Assembly (NCBI GenBank): GCA_025999935.1
Contig: BNXY01000001.1
Coordinates: forward strand, 1-64,000
From: Bacteroidia bacterium
GTDB taxonomy: Bacteria; Bacteroidota; Bacteroidia; Bacteroidales; Azobacteroidaceae
Direction of reading: 5' to 3'
Length of the DNA: 64,000 nt
Shown: piece by piece, positions 10,231-18,959 of the stretch
Layout: the number at the start of each line of letters is the position of its first letter
Numbering within the stretch: the stretch's first letter is position 1
Position numbers and translations under genes: made by a program
The notes under the pieces: generated by a model
What the model was told of the DNA's origin: nothing
The model's input: the letters and a program-made list of their open reading frames with translations, nothing else
Database searches by the model: none

Positions 10231-10722
10231 ATGCTGAAAAGGATAAAAAACACAGTAATAGGAGACGTATTTTGCGCCAAGATTGATGACAATCATAAGA
10301 GATATTTGCAGTATATTGTCAGTGATTTAACTGCATTAAATAGTGATGTGATTAGAGTTTTTAAAAAATCATATCCAATTGAAATTAATCCTGATTTGTC
10401 CGAAATAGTAAATGGAGAAGTGGATTTTTACTCTCATTGTGTTACAAAAGCGGGCATTAAAAGGGAAGTGTGGGAAAAAGTAGGAAATATCCAGGATATT
10501 GGACACATAGAACATATTATCTTTAAATGTAAGAATGATTATAAAAGAGCGGATATTCAAAACGATTGGAGGGTTTGGAAAATAAATGAAGAAATTATAA
10601 AAATCGGAGAATTAAAAGGAGAATACAAACAGGCATATTTAGGATTGGTTTTCCCACCAACAGACATCATTCATAAATTAAAAACAGGTTCTCATGTTGG
10701 TGTTTTCGCTCAATTTGAATAA
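10231..10722 (+). CDS. Probable immunity protein (Imm26-like), orphaned
   Basis: 163 aa, soluble, no signal peptide. The N-terminus (MLKRIKNTVIGDVFCAKIDD) with the later DLTALNSDVIRVFKKSYP resembles Imm26-type immunity proteins as I remember them; no alignment was possible. The position supports the call: it starts 12 bp after the Rhs remnant, exactly where polymorphic-toxin systems place the cognate immunity gene. It is more AT-rich than the flanking genes and ends before a hairpin terminator. It would neutralise the toxin domain that the upstream gene has lost. Immunity role moderately sure, family name less so. Confidence 0.6.
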   Translation: MLKRIKNTVIGDVFCAKIDDNHKRYLQYIVSDLTALNSDVIRVFKKSYPIEINPDLSEIVNGEVDFYSHCVTKAGIKREVWEKVGNIQDIGHIEHIIFKCKNDYKRADIQNDWRVWKINEEIIKIGELKGEYKQAYLGLVFPPTDIIHKLKTGSHVGVFAQFE

Positions 10723-10756
10723 TCCAATCGGTTGAGTGTAATGTGCAATAATAACG

Positions 10757-10796
10757 AAAACCCCGCAGAAAATTAGTTTTTTCTTAGGGGTTTTTC
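10757..10796 (+). terminator. Hairpin terminator after the immunity gene
   Basis: AAAACCCC at 10757-10764 pairs with GGGGTTTT at 10787-10794. An inner AGAAAA/TTTTCT stem extends it and a T-run follows. Confidence 0.75.
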
Positions 10797-10821
10797 CGTT
10801 TAGAATTATTTTGTATCTTTG
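10792..10821 (+). promoter_or_regulatory. Promoter of the S8 peptidase gene
   Basis: The -7 element TATCTTTG is at 10814-10821, 20 bp before the ATG. A T-rich TTTTCC stretch about 19 bp upstream can serve as -33. It overlaps the end of the preceding terminator. Confidence 0.55.
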
Positions 10822-10841
10822 TTGTCACAAATCCGACCGCA

Positions 10842-12248
10842 ATGAAACAGGTTCTCTTTTTTCTTTTCCTTTTTTGTGTTTGTTCCGCGCAATCGCAGGA
10901 ATCGTCTATGTATCGTCTGATTTTGAAAGACAAAGGGAATCCGTCTTTTTCTTTGGATAATCCGAATGCTTTTCTTTCTCAAAAATCCATCGACCGCCGT
11001 GTTCGGCAAAGATTAGAGGTCGATAGTGTTGATTTGCCGCCTGATCCGGAATATTTTGAAGCGATAAGAAAAACAGGCGCAAATATTCAATCGTATAGCA
11101 AATGGGTGAAAACAGCGCTTGTGCATCTTTCGGATACGCTGATTGTCAATAAATTGGAGAAACTTCCTTTTGTCGATTCACTGTATTGTGTCTGGAAAGG
11201 CGTATTGCCGGAAGCCGTTGATAATCAATCCGAACAGAAATTTGCAATGAGTATAAGCTATACCGGAGATGAAAACCCTTATGGCGCTGGATTCGATCAG
11301 ATAAGCCTGAACAACGGGCATTTATTGCATGAAGCCGGTTTTTACGGTAACGGTATCAGTATCGCCGTGTTGGATGGCGGCTTTGTGAATGTGGACATCA
11401 TCCCTTATTTCGATCAGAAAAAAATTATGGAAGTAAAAAATTTTAGCCATGATTTAACCGCCCCGCTGCGTAGGGGCATTGATCATGGAACGAAAGTACT
11501 TTCCTGCCTGTTGTCCGATAAATCGGGAGAAATGATTGGAACAGCTCCGGGCGCCGATTATTATCTGTTTCAGTCGGAAATAGCTTATGAAGAATTTCCG
11601 GTGGAGGAAGATTATTGGATAGCTGCTTTGGAATATGCGGATAGTATTGGTGTTGATATTGTTACGGCTTCTTTAGGATATTCGGTTTTCGAGGAATCTT
11701 CCATGAACCACAGCCAATCGCAATTAGACGGGAAAACGGTTCCTGTGAGCCGGGCTGCTTCGTTGGCTGCTTCCCGAGGTATATTGTTGTTTGTTTCAGC
11801 CGGAAATGAAGGGAATAAAAACTGGAAACAGCTAAATATTCCTGCAGATGCCGATCATATTCTTTCGGTTGGAGGTATTACGAAAGATTCCATACGTTCC
11901 GATTTTTCTTCTTTAGGCCCTACGGTTGACGGGCGAATAAAACCGGATTTGATGGCGATGGGTTCGAGTGTTAGCGTAATTACCAGCGGCGGAGACATTG
12001 TCAAATCCAACGGCACTTCTTTTGCAACGCCCATTTTAGCCGGACTAAGCGCTTGTTTATGGGAGGCTTTACCAAATTTAACCGCTTTTGAAATGCTCAA
12101 ACTGCTTCGGGAAAGCGGCGACCGGTTTCAGCATCCGGATGCTTCTTACGGATACGGAATTGCCGACGTTTACAAGGCTTACACAAATAGCAAAACCGGT
12201 ATTGTAGAATCGGTTGAAGCGAAAAAACAACTACGGATGGGGGAATAA
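10842..12248 (+). CDS. S8 (subtilisin) family serine peptidase
   Basis: Secreted subtilase of 468 aa. A signal peptide (MKQVLFFLFLFCVCSAQSQ) is followed by a pro-region and the catalytic domain. The triad is visible: Asp178 in AVLDGGF (DGG instead of the usual DSG/DTG), His215 in HGTKVLSCL and Ser393 in NGTSFATPILAG. No T9SS C-terminal sorting domain follows the catalytic domain; the protein ends in a short tail (VEAKKQLRMGE), so it is either periplasmic or has lost its sorting tail. Its own promoter lies at 10814. The stop is 34 bp before the chosen xseA start. Confidence 0.88.
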   Translation: MKQVLFFLFLFCVCSAQSQESSMYRLILKDKGNPSFSLDNPNAFLSQKSIDRRVRQRLEVDSVDLPPDPEYFEAIRKTGANIQSYSKWVKTALVHLSDTLIVNKLEKLPFVDSLYCVWKGVLPEAVDNQSEQKFAMSISYTGDENPYGAGFDQISLNNGHLLHEAGFYGNGISIAVLDGGFVNVDIIPYFDQKKIMEVKNFSHDLTAPLRRGIDHGTKVLSCLLSDKSGEMIGTAPGADYYLFQSEIAYEEFPVEEDYWIAALEYADSIGVDIVTASLGYSVFEESSMNHSQSQLDGKTVPVSRAASLAASRGILLFVSAGNEGNKNWKQLNIPADADHILSVGGITKDSIRSDFSSLGPTVDGRIKPDLMAMGSSVSVITSGGDIVKSNGTSFATPILAGLSACLWEALPNLTAFEMLKLLRESGDRFQHPDASYGYGIADVYKAYTNSKTGIVESVEAKKQLRMGE

Positions 12249-12282
12249 TAAGGGATGTGCAAAAATTTGTAAAGATATAAAT

Positions 12283-13518
12283 ATGGATTTTCTTAGTCTT
12301 TCGCAGCTGAATGATTTAATCGGAAAAGAAATTAAAACCGCTTTTCCCAATACTTATTGGTTGATGGCGGAAACGTCCGATGTGCGTGTGAACAATCGGC
12401 ATTGCTATCTGGAATTTGTGGAAAAAAATCCGCAAAACCATGCCCTTGTTGCCCGTGCCAGAGGTTATATCTGGGCCAATACCTTTGAAATGTTGAAACC
12501 GTATTTTGAGCGGACAACCGGTCGTAAATTCGATTCCGGACTCAAAGTTTTGGTAAAAGTATCCGTGGAGTTTCATCCCGTTTACGGTTATGGCCTGAAT
12601 GTTTGCGATATTGATCCGAGCTATACTTTGGGCGATTTACAAATCCGGCGACAGGCAATCCTTCGTCAATTGGAAGAAGAAGGCATTCTTTCTTTGAATA
12701 AAGAATTGGAAATGCCTTTGTTGCCTCAGCGGATAGCGGTTATTTCTTCTTCTACGGCAGCCGGATACGAAGATTTCTTTGAACATTTGGCGAACAACCG
12801 GAGTGGTTTTGTTTTTTATACCAAGCTTTTTCCCGCCCTTATGCAGGGCGACCAAACCGAATCGTCCATTATCGCCGCTTTGGATAAAGTATTTAGTCAA
12901 AAGGATTTATTTGATATTGTAGTCATTATTCGAGGTGGGGGAGCCACTGCTGATTTGGCTTCTTTCGATTCCTACAATCTGGCGGCCAATTGCGCACAGT
13001 TTCCCTTACCGATTGTTACCGGAATCGGACATGAACGCGATGATACGGTTTTGGATTTTGTTTCTTTTTTCCGGGCAAAAACCCCTACGGCTGTTGCGGA
13101 TTTTCTCATCAGCCGGATGGAAGAAACCGGAGCTGCCTTACTCGAATGTCAAACCAAAATTACAGGCGGCGCTCAAGCCGTTTTAAAAAATGTTTCCGGA
13201 AACTTGCAGTCGTTGATTTCTCTTTTGCCGCTTTTGTCCAATAACTTGATTGAAGGGAAAAATGCCGCAATAAAAATAGCGCATCTTAAAATTAAAAATG
13301 CCGTTCAACAGTCGATTGCTTTGCGCGGATTACAACTGAAAGAAAAAGAAGCCTTCTTCAAATTATCTTCGCCGGTTTACATTCTTGCGAAAGGTTATTC
13401 AATTACGCTCAAAAACGGAAAAGCGGTCAAATCTTCCGAAGAATTGCAAAAAGGGGATGTTATCGAAACGGTGCTGGCGGAAGGGAAAGTGGTTAGTACG
13501 GTAGGCTTGGAAATATGA
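12283..13518 (+). CDS. xseA: Exodeoxyribonuclease VII large subunit
   Basis: Catalytic subunit of the bidirectional single-strand exonuclease VII, used in mismatch and damage processing. 411 aa. An N-terminal OB-fold is followed by the exonuclease VII core with the family stretches AVISSSTAAGYEDF, IIRGGGATADLASFD and GIGHERDDTVLDFV, and a C-terminal helical region. The ATG at 12283 (MDFLSLSQLNDLIGKEI) is chosen over the upstream in-frame 12214 start, which would overlap the peptidase gene and add a non-conserved 23 residues. The small subunit xseB, a frequent neighbour, is not found here: debris follows instead. Confidence 0.95.
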   Translation: MDFLSLSQLNDLIGKEIKTAFPNTYWLMAETSDVRVNNRHCYLEFVEKNPQNHALVARARGYIWANTFEMLKPYFERTTGRKFDSGLKVLVKVSVEFHPVYGYGLNVCDIDPSYTLGDLQIRRQAILRQLEEEGILSLNKELEMPLLPQRIAVISSSTAAGYEDFFEHLANNRSGFVFYTKLFPALMQGDQTESSIIAALDKVFSQKDLFDIVVIIRGGGATADLASFDSYNLAANCAQFPLPIVTGIGHERDDTVLDFVSFFRAKTPTAVADFLISRMEETGAALLECQTKITGGAQAVLKNVSGNLQSLISLLPLLSNNLIEGKNAAIKIAHLKIKNAVQQSIALRGLQLKEKEAFFKLSSPVYILAKGYSITLKNGKAVKSSEELQKGDVIETVLAEGKVVSTVGLEI

Positions 13519-13660
13519 GCGTTCGCGGTAAATTTCTATTCTAAACAATGTCTAATTGTTAAAATAACTTAAATGATATATGGCTGATTGGGTGTAAATC
13601 CATTTTCAACCGTTGTATGTATAGTTAAGCGAAATTTATAAAACAAGATTAAAAGAAAAT

Positions 13661-13774
13661 ATGTCGAAAGTGCGTCGGATTATAGAAGCCTATATTAAAA
13701 ACACATATCCCGAAGATATGCGGAAAAAATTTGCATTATGGTTGAAAAACGGACAAGACCGGCCTGTCGAATGA
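13661..13774 (+). pseudogene. Truncated start of an anti-sigma/FecR-like gene (tentative)
   Basis: A 37-codon ORF (MSKVRRIIEAYIKNTYPEDM ... WLKNGQDRPVE) resembles the N-terminus of Bacteroidetes FecR-type anti-sigma factors. It stops where an unrelated fragment begins in another frame. Recognition is by eye only. Confidence 0.35.
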
Positions 13775-14009
13775 AGAATCGGACGAAACCGGGTCTTTTC
13801 GGTTTTTAACTCAACCTTACCTGCAAATCCCTTCACAGGGCATCATGACGGTTGGCTGGATTACCAACCGCAACAGTTTCAGCTGGATGGAATTTGGAGA
13901 GAGTGACGATTTATCGCAGAAAACCATAACCGATGTGGACGGACTGAATCAGGCGAATAATCACATTCACAAAATCCGGTTGGAAAATTTAAAACCGGGA
14001 ATCAAATAA
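13773..14009 (+). pseudogene. Fragment of a purple-acid-phosphatase-type metallophosphoesterase
   Basis: An open frame without a start reads RFLTQPYLQIPSQGIMTVGW, then ITNRNSFSWMEFGE and NNHIHKIRLENLKPGIK. This is the fibronectin-like N-terminal domain seen in secreted purple acid phosphatases (PYLQ..., SMTV.W, HKIRLEGLKPGT). The catalytic domain is missing: the frame ends at 14009, 135 bp before the left 17-bp repeat. It overlaps the end of the preceding fragment, so two deletions have joined here. Confidence 0.6.
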
Positions 14010-14143
14010 CAGTCTTACCGGAAAAGTCATTTTTGAGAAATCGCCATAATCTGAAATTTACTTGCTTTTCTCCATTTACTTTGGTTATCTTCTCTAAAGT
14101 TTAAAAACGATGGATATCTTAGTCATCGCCTTGTTGTAGGTTT

Positions 14144-14160
14144 AGAAACTTGGCAGGTTT
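14144..14160 (+). repeat. Left 17-bp direct repeat (putative attL)
   Basis: AGAAACTTGGCAGGTTT is identical to 22840-22856 in the same orientation. The two copies enclose the AT-rich insertion. Confidence 0.65.
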
Positions 14161-14214
14161 TTAGACAACTGTAGAAAATTACTGTGAAACAGCAGATTGT
14201 CTTTTTATTTTGTC

Positions 14215-15622
14215 TTATGGGGTACGACTTAGAGCGTTTTCGGAGTTCATTTTTGACCGCATCTGTCCTGCCTTTGTCGCATAAAACTTCAAAGCAAAAT
14301 TACAAATTATTTTTCGATAAACAACTCTTTTAAGTATTTGTTTATCAGATAAGTTATTCAAGTCATTTCTCGCTGTTCTTTCTGCAACTGCATTTAGTTC
14401 TGTATATGCCGAAGTTGTTATTTCGCCTTTCTCTTTCACATACAGCACTGCTTTTATCTGCCTTTCATTTAATCCCATTTGTGATAGTTGTTCTTCTGAA
14501 AAGCGGTCTTTAAAAAGCGTTACCATAAATCCGCCGTCTTCTTCTATCAATTCGGGTTCTGGTAGCCCTGCCTCTTTGCAGGCATCTATGATACTGATTG
14601 TACCTCTTCCCCAAGCGTCAATTAAACCGCCTTTGAAACAGACATCGACAATAAGCAAATTGCGTGGCTTGGACTTGTGCGAGCGTTTCAGCGCTTCCAA
14701 AGTTATGCCTTCGGGCAAACCGCCCTCGTTCCAAAGGTTGATTTTGTCATCATACACACGCATTTGTGAAAAACTGCCCATAAAGCTGCGGTGTACCATC
14801 GATTATGTAAAGATTTACATAACATCGAGTTTACCAAGGCTTCACGCAAAGCGTCTATTTCTTTTGTGTCTTCGTGTCCGATTCCCATTTCGCCGATTGT
14901 AAGCGGATTGTTGGCGTAAATTCGCAGGCGTTGAAACAACACAAAATAGTATTCCCAAAGATTTTCCTGTTCTTCCACTCTGAACGTGTAACGCGGCTCG
15001 GCATCGGCGTAGTTTGTTGCGGGAATTTCTAAATAATCAACTCTGAAATCTGAAAAATGGTCGGTTATCGCGGCATTTGTACCCAAAAATAACAGTCCGC
15101 CATAAGTCAGTTTTCCGTCGGTTACGATTTTCAACCGTTGATTAAATTCGTCATCGTCCATCGTGTTGTAATGCAAGTTTGGATTAAATCCTTTCAGATA
15201 TTCACGGAAACGCTTGTATGAGGCTTTGTTAAGCAAATCAACCGACGTGCCTTCAACTGCCTTTTCCGACATTGAACCGAAGGCTTGGTCGCGATAAAGG
15301 GCGTTGATTTCAAACTCGCTCGCCTGTTGGTCGCCGCTGCCTGTGCGAATAAAAGTGTTTTGTACACCGTTGAAATACACAGGTTTAATATCGGAAGACG
15401 GAATGTAATGTAAAACGCCAAAACATTTTTACCGTAAATCTTATATCTCTTTGCCTGTGGCGACAATTGCGACACGCCGAACACAATCCAGCCACCCGAA
15501 GTATTGGAAAATGCAGAAACGGTTTCCCAAACGTCTTTTGGAATGTCTGTACGGGCTGTTTTGACTTCAAAATTGTCCCATTCTATATCTTGTAAGCGTT
15601 GTAATAATTGTTGCTTGTTCAT
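14215..15622 (-). pseudogene. AlbA_2 / divergent-AAA_4 family gene, frameshifted and internally deleted
   Basis: Three minus-strand frames form one gene. 15622 inward gives MNKQQLLQRLQDIEWDNFEV ... NTSGGWIVFGV, the AlbA_2 (Schlafen-like) nucleic-acid-binding start. 15380-14703 gives VYFNGVQNTFIRTGSGDQ onward. 14799-14215 gives the C-terminal part with NLLIVDVCFKGGLIDAWGRG and a winged helix (LNERQIKAVLYVKEKGEI). Between YKIYG and KNVLAFYI about 40 residues seem to be missing, followed by a frameshift near 15385 and another near 14800. Such proteins often sit in defence or toxin neighbourhoods. It is the last gene inside the putative island. Confidence 0.8.
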
Positions 15623-15768
15623 ATATTGGTCATTTTTGCAAAGTTACGAAATTAAACGAAAAACAGTTGCCCTGCTTATTGGCAAAGCCGCATATCAATA
15701 TGAGGTAATCATCGTGCCAACTGCTTTTGTATTCTATGTTTTGAGATTCGGACATAATTATTTAATTT

Positions 15769-17328
15769 TTACTCCAAAATTACTTTAAAAACTTTTATTA
15801 CTCGTGTCCATTTATTATAGCAGCCACAATCATCAAAATCATTGCAATTAAAATAAGTTCCGTGATTTACATTTCCGTGTGTATAAGTGTTATTGCAGCA
15901 CCAAAATTCATCATCAGGACTTTTTGTATTTATAATATCTAACAACAATTCAAACGAATCATAGATTGTTTCAAAATACCGTTTGAAAGATTCTAACCGT
16001 TCTGTTTTAATAGAATCAATATATGGACTTGCACAAACAAAATAATTTTCGCTTGCTTGTGTTTGTTCTATCAATTCTATTAAATGCTTTTGTGAATAGC
16101 CGTCAATATCAAGAATGTTTGAAAAGAGATGTATAGTAATATCTGATTTTGGTAAATTAAAATCTTCTTCCTCCAAATCGTCCATTTTTTTACAGATTGT
16201 GTTTAGTGGAATTTCCGAACAGTATTTTTTGCAATGCAATGCTGCTCGTTTAAGTGCAATTTCAGACGGCTCTACAAGCGTAATATGATTTACAAAATCA
16301 CTACCGTATTTTTCAAGAAAAATCATACTTGCAAATCCTTGTCCGCACCCCCAATCAATAATATTTATTTTTGAATCAAAAGTTTTAGGAAGAGCCTCAA
16401 ATGAAGATAACAGTTTTGCTTTATGCATATTACCGAAACTTTTAAAATATCCGAATAATTCGTCTTTTGATTCAAGTATTTTTACTCCTCGCCCTGCTAT
16501 TTTTAGACTTCCAGCGTGGCGAACAGAAATAGAACGAATAGAATCAAAATCATTTGGAACAGATAATAATTCTCTCGAATAATCCGTATCTGTTTCGATT
16601 ATAAATTCTTCGGTTGTTTCTTCTTCTGTTATTTCATCAGGTACATATATAACAATATCTTCTTTTCCAAGAACTATGTCAATTACATTTTGAATTTGTG
16701 TATAGGCTGCCGCTAAATCCTGTAATTCAACATTGGCAATAGTTGATACACTTTCATTTTGAAGAAAAGCGTAGGTTTCATTTTGAATTGCATCAAGCAT
16801 TTTTTGCTTAACTTGCTCGGCAAATTCCAATCTTGTGTCATTGACAACAATACCATAGTAATTTAGAAATGTAGCAATTGCTTTTTTGTCGTTGTCTTCT
16901 TCTGTATCTATTGCCAACTGCAATTTCTCGCAAATCACATCAAATCTATCAACAAGTTCAGAGTTAGTTTTGGGTTTAGGATACAAAAACAATAAAGCCG
17001 CTTGTAATCGGCTGTTGACAGGTATATTGCGTTCCGTAAGAATTGTATGAATTCGTGGCGTAGCAGAAATAAAGTTGAACCGCTCACAAAAGTCCAATAA
17101 CATCAAGGCAAAAGACTTGGTGTAGCTTTTTGAAAAATCTAATTGAGAAATAGCGTTGTATTTCAAAAGTATAAACTTCTCAATAGAATTTTTCGAGAGT
17201 AGTATGCAGGCGTAGTTTGAGTTATAAAATTCATTTACCTTCTGCATATTTTCATTAAGAAATTTATCTAATGAATCGGCATTATCCGATATTTCAAATA
17301 TCTTTTCAAACAAGTTATTCATTGCCAA
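15769..17328 (-). CDS. SAM-dependent methyltransferase with large helical N-terminal region
   Basis: 519 aa. Residues 1 to about 250 are mostly alpha-helical and not recognised. The C-terminal half is a class I methyltransferase: motif I IIDWGCGQGFAS around residues 323-334 (Trp326), then HITLVEPSEIALKRAA as the acidic loop, and FSNILDID as a motif-IV-like strand. There is no DNA-methylase NPPY/DPPY motif, so an RNA, protein or small-molecule substrate is as likely as DNA. The C-terminus is Cys/Asn-rich (WCCNNTYTHGN, NCNDFDDCGCYN). The gene overlaps its upstream neighbour by 14 bp and is the last of the five-gene cassette. Fold confident, substrate unknown. Confidence 0.75.
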   Translation of the reverse strand: MAMNNLFEKIFEISDNADSLDKFLNENMQKVNEFYNSNYACILLSKNSIEKFILLKYNAISQLDFSKSYTKSFALMLLDFCERFNFISATPRIHTILTERNIPVNSRLQAALLFLYPKPKTNSELVDRFDVICEKLQLAIDTEEDNDKKAIATFLNYYGIVVNDTRLEFAEQVKQKMLDAIQNETYAFLQNESVSTIANVELQDLAAAYTQIQNVIDIVLGKEDIVIYVPDEITEEETTEEFIIETDTDYSRELLSVPNDFDSIRSISVRHAGSLKIAGRGVKILESKDELFGYFKSFGNMHKAKLLSSFEALPKTFDSKINIIDWGCGQGFASMIFLEKYGSDFVNHITLVEPSEIALKRAALHCKKYCSEIPLNTICKKMDDLEEEDFNLPKSDITIHLFSNILDIDGYSQKHLIELIEQTQASENYFVCASPYIDSIKTERLESFKRYFETIYDSFELLLDIINTKSPDDEFWCCNNTYTHGNVNHGTYFNCNDFDDCGCYNKWTRVIKVFKVILE

Positions 17329-18958
17329 ATAAATTATTGTTTTTGGTCGTCATTAGTAATACTATGATATCGTCTTGTTTCATTCCTTTAGGAATATTTA
17401 TCCCCTTTTCTTTAGCTTCATTCTTTAGCATAGTTTGATTTTTGTCTTTGTACTTTAATGTCTGCTCTACAATACTTTTAATATCAATCTCTTGTTTTAA
17501 AGAATAAGATGTTTGTGGCTCTGCAACAGTTGTAATCGGCTGTTCTTCTTGCTGCTTATATTCTGTAATGGGCGCAGATTTTTGAATTTCTAATAATTTT
17601 TTTTGCTCTGCTTTCAAGTTTTCTATTTCCTCCTGTTTTTGAGCAATTTGATTTTCGTAATCATCTGCAATCTCGTCTTTGGCATCATTATAAATTATTT
17701 CCCGCACTTTTTCCAATAGCCCTCTAAAAAGTGAGGCACTATCTTTTTGAAAAAATTGCAGCAACAAATTTTCCAAATATTCGAGAGAAGATACTTTTGC
17801 TTTTTTTTTACCAATCACGGTTACATCTAAAATCTTATAGTCGGTCTTTTTATCAATTTTAGACCATTTTTGTTTCGGACACCATTCTTTCAAATAAGAA
17901 AATTCATCTGACTTTACCTTATTAAAAGCATACTGATACAAACTTTCAATGCTATAATAGTCAAGTTGGCTGTTTAATTGAAACTTTACAACCTTTTCTT
18001 TTTTGTTTAAACTGTACTTGTTTGAAAATGCGGAATATCCTCTGTTGATACCGTAACATAAGGCAATCCCCTCTGACTTCCCTGGCTTTATATCAGATTT
18101 GAAATTTGACAAAATCAACTCGTCAATTCTTTTCTTTTTTGATTCATTACCAACTCCGTATGTATTTAAAACAGCAACGGTATAAGACCATTTATCCAAA
18201 CTGTTAAGGTCAATTATTCTAGTGATTTTATCCTTTTTTACAGTTTGATTTTCTTCTTGCGCGATATTGTTTATATCGGTTTCATCAATTGTTTTATCCA
18301 GATAAGGAATGATTTTTTGAAAACCGTTTTCGCCCGTAAATGCCCCACGATAACGAGTGTCAATGCTGATTTTTGCATACTCAAGGTCGCGTTGAATTGC
18401 AGAATTAAACAGAGAGAGCGTTGCAAAATAATTCTCTGAATAATTCATATAATCTTCGCCAGTCAAACGCATTAGAGCAATTCCGCCTAAAAAACCGTCA
18501 AATTGTTTCAATTGTTCGTTATATTGAACAATATGAATGTCTTGTGGCTTGTCTAATTTGTCAGTTTGAACATCATCAAATCCTTTTTTTGTAATTTCAA
18601 CAAGTTCGTCAGGCACAAAAGCCGTACTCATATTGATATTGGTAATGGTTTGCTCTTCCCGTTCTTTGCTCGTAAAGAATATTTTTCTCACACGAGTAAT
18701 CGGCAACGGTTTTTCATAAAGATAGAAACCATCTTTAATATTAATTAAATCGTCTGTTTCCTGTTTGGTAAAAACAAGTTCCAAACAACAGTCGGTCTGT
18801 TGCGTTCCAAAATGAGTTGTTACGAGCAAGAAATCATTGAATTTATCCTGCAAATCTTCCTGCTTATTTTCAAAATACTTGCTCGGCTTTATGCAAGCAC
18901 AGCCAAAATAGTGGGCAAGTGAAGTTGAACTAATCGGTAAATAATATTTCTTTTCCAT
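17315..18958 (-). CDS. Uncharacterised 547-aa protein of the helicase/methyltransferase cassette
   Basis: I do not recognise the family. Soluble, no signal or membrane segment. Residues 1-120 are mixed alpha/beta (YYLPISSTSLAHYFGCACIK, LLVTTHFGTQQTDCC). A coiled coil at about 435-470 (ENQIAQKQEEIENLKAEQKK) leads into a Gln/Thr linker. The C-terminal about 45 residues (LKNEAKEKGINIPKGMKQDD) resemble a small helix-extended-loop or SAP/Rho-N-like nucleic-acid-binding module, a weak impression. It sits between the helicase (1 bp gap) and the methyltransferase (14-bp overlap), so it probably works in the same complex or pathway. Confidence 0.7.
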   Translation of the reverse strand: MEKKYYLPISSTSLAHYFGCACIKPSKYFENKQEDLQDKFNDFLLVTTHFGTQQTDCCLELVFTKQETDDLINIKDGFYLYEKPLPITRVRKIFFTSKEREEQTITNINMSTAFVPDELVEITKKGFDDVQTDKLDKPQDIHIVQYNEQLKQFDGFLGGIALMRLTGEDYMNYSENYFATLSLFNSAIQRDLEYAKISIDTRYRGAFTGENGFQKIIPYLDKTIDETDINNIAQEENQTVKKDKITRIIDLNSLDKWSYTVAVLNTYGVGNESKKKRIDELILSNFKSDIKPGKSEGIALCYGINRGYSAFSNKYSLNKKEKVVKFQLNSQLDYYSIESLYQYAFNKVKSDEFSYLKEWCPKQKWSKIDKKTDYKILDVTVIGKKKAKVSSLEYLENLLLQFFQKDSASLFRGLLEKVREIIYNDAKDEIADDYENQIAQKQEEIENLKAEQKKLLEIQKSAPITEYKQQEEQPITTVAEPQTSYSLKQEIDIKSIVEQTLKYKDKNQTMLKNEAKEKGINIPKGMKQDDIIVLLMTTKNNNLFGNE

Positions 18959-18959
18959 A

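Noticed and set aside
14110..14139. ATG DILVIALL as the start of a hemolysin/CNNM gene cut by the island
   Set aside because: Only nine codons before a TAG; too short to support any family.
14144..14160. 17-bp repeat as the 3' end of a tRNA gene
   Set aside because: No tRNA cloverleaf could be formed around either copy.
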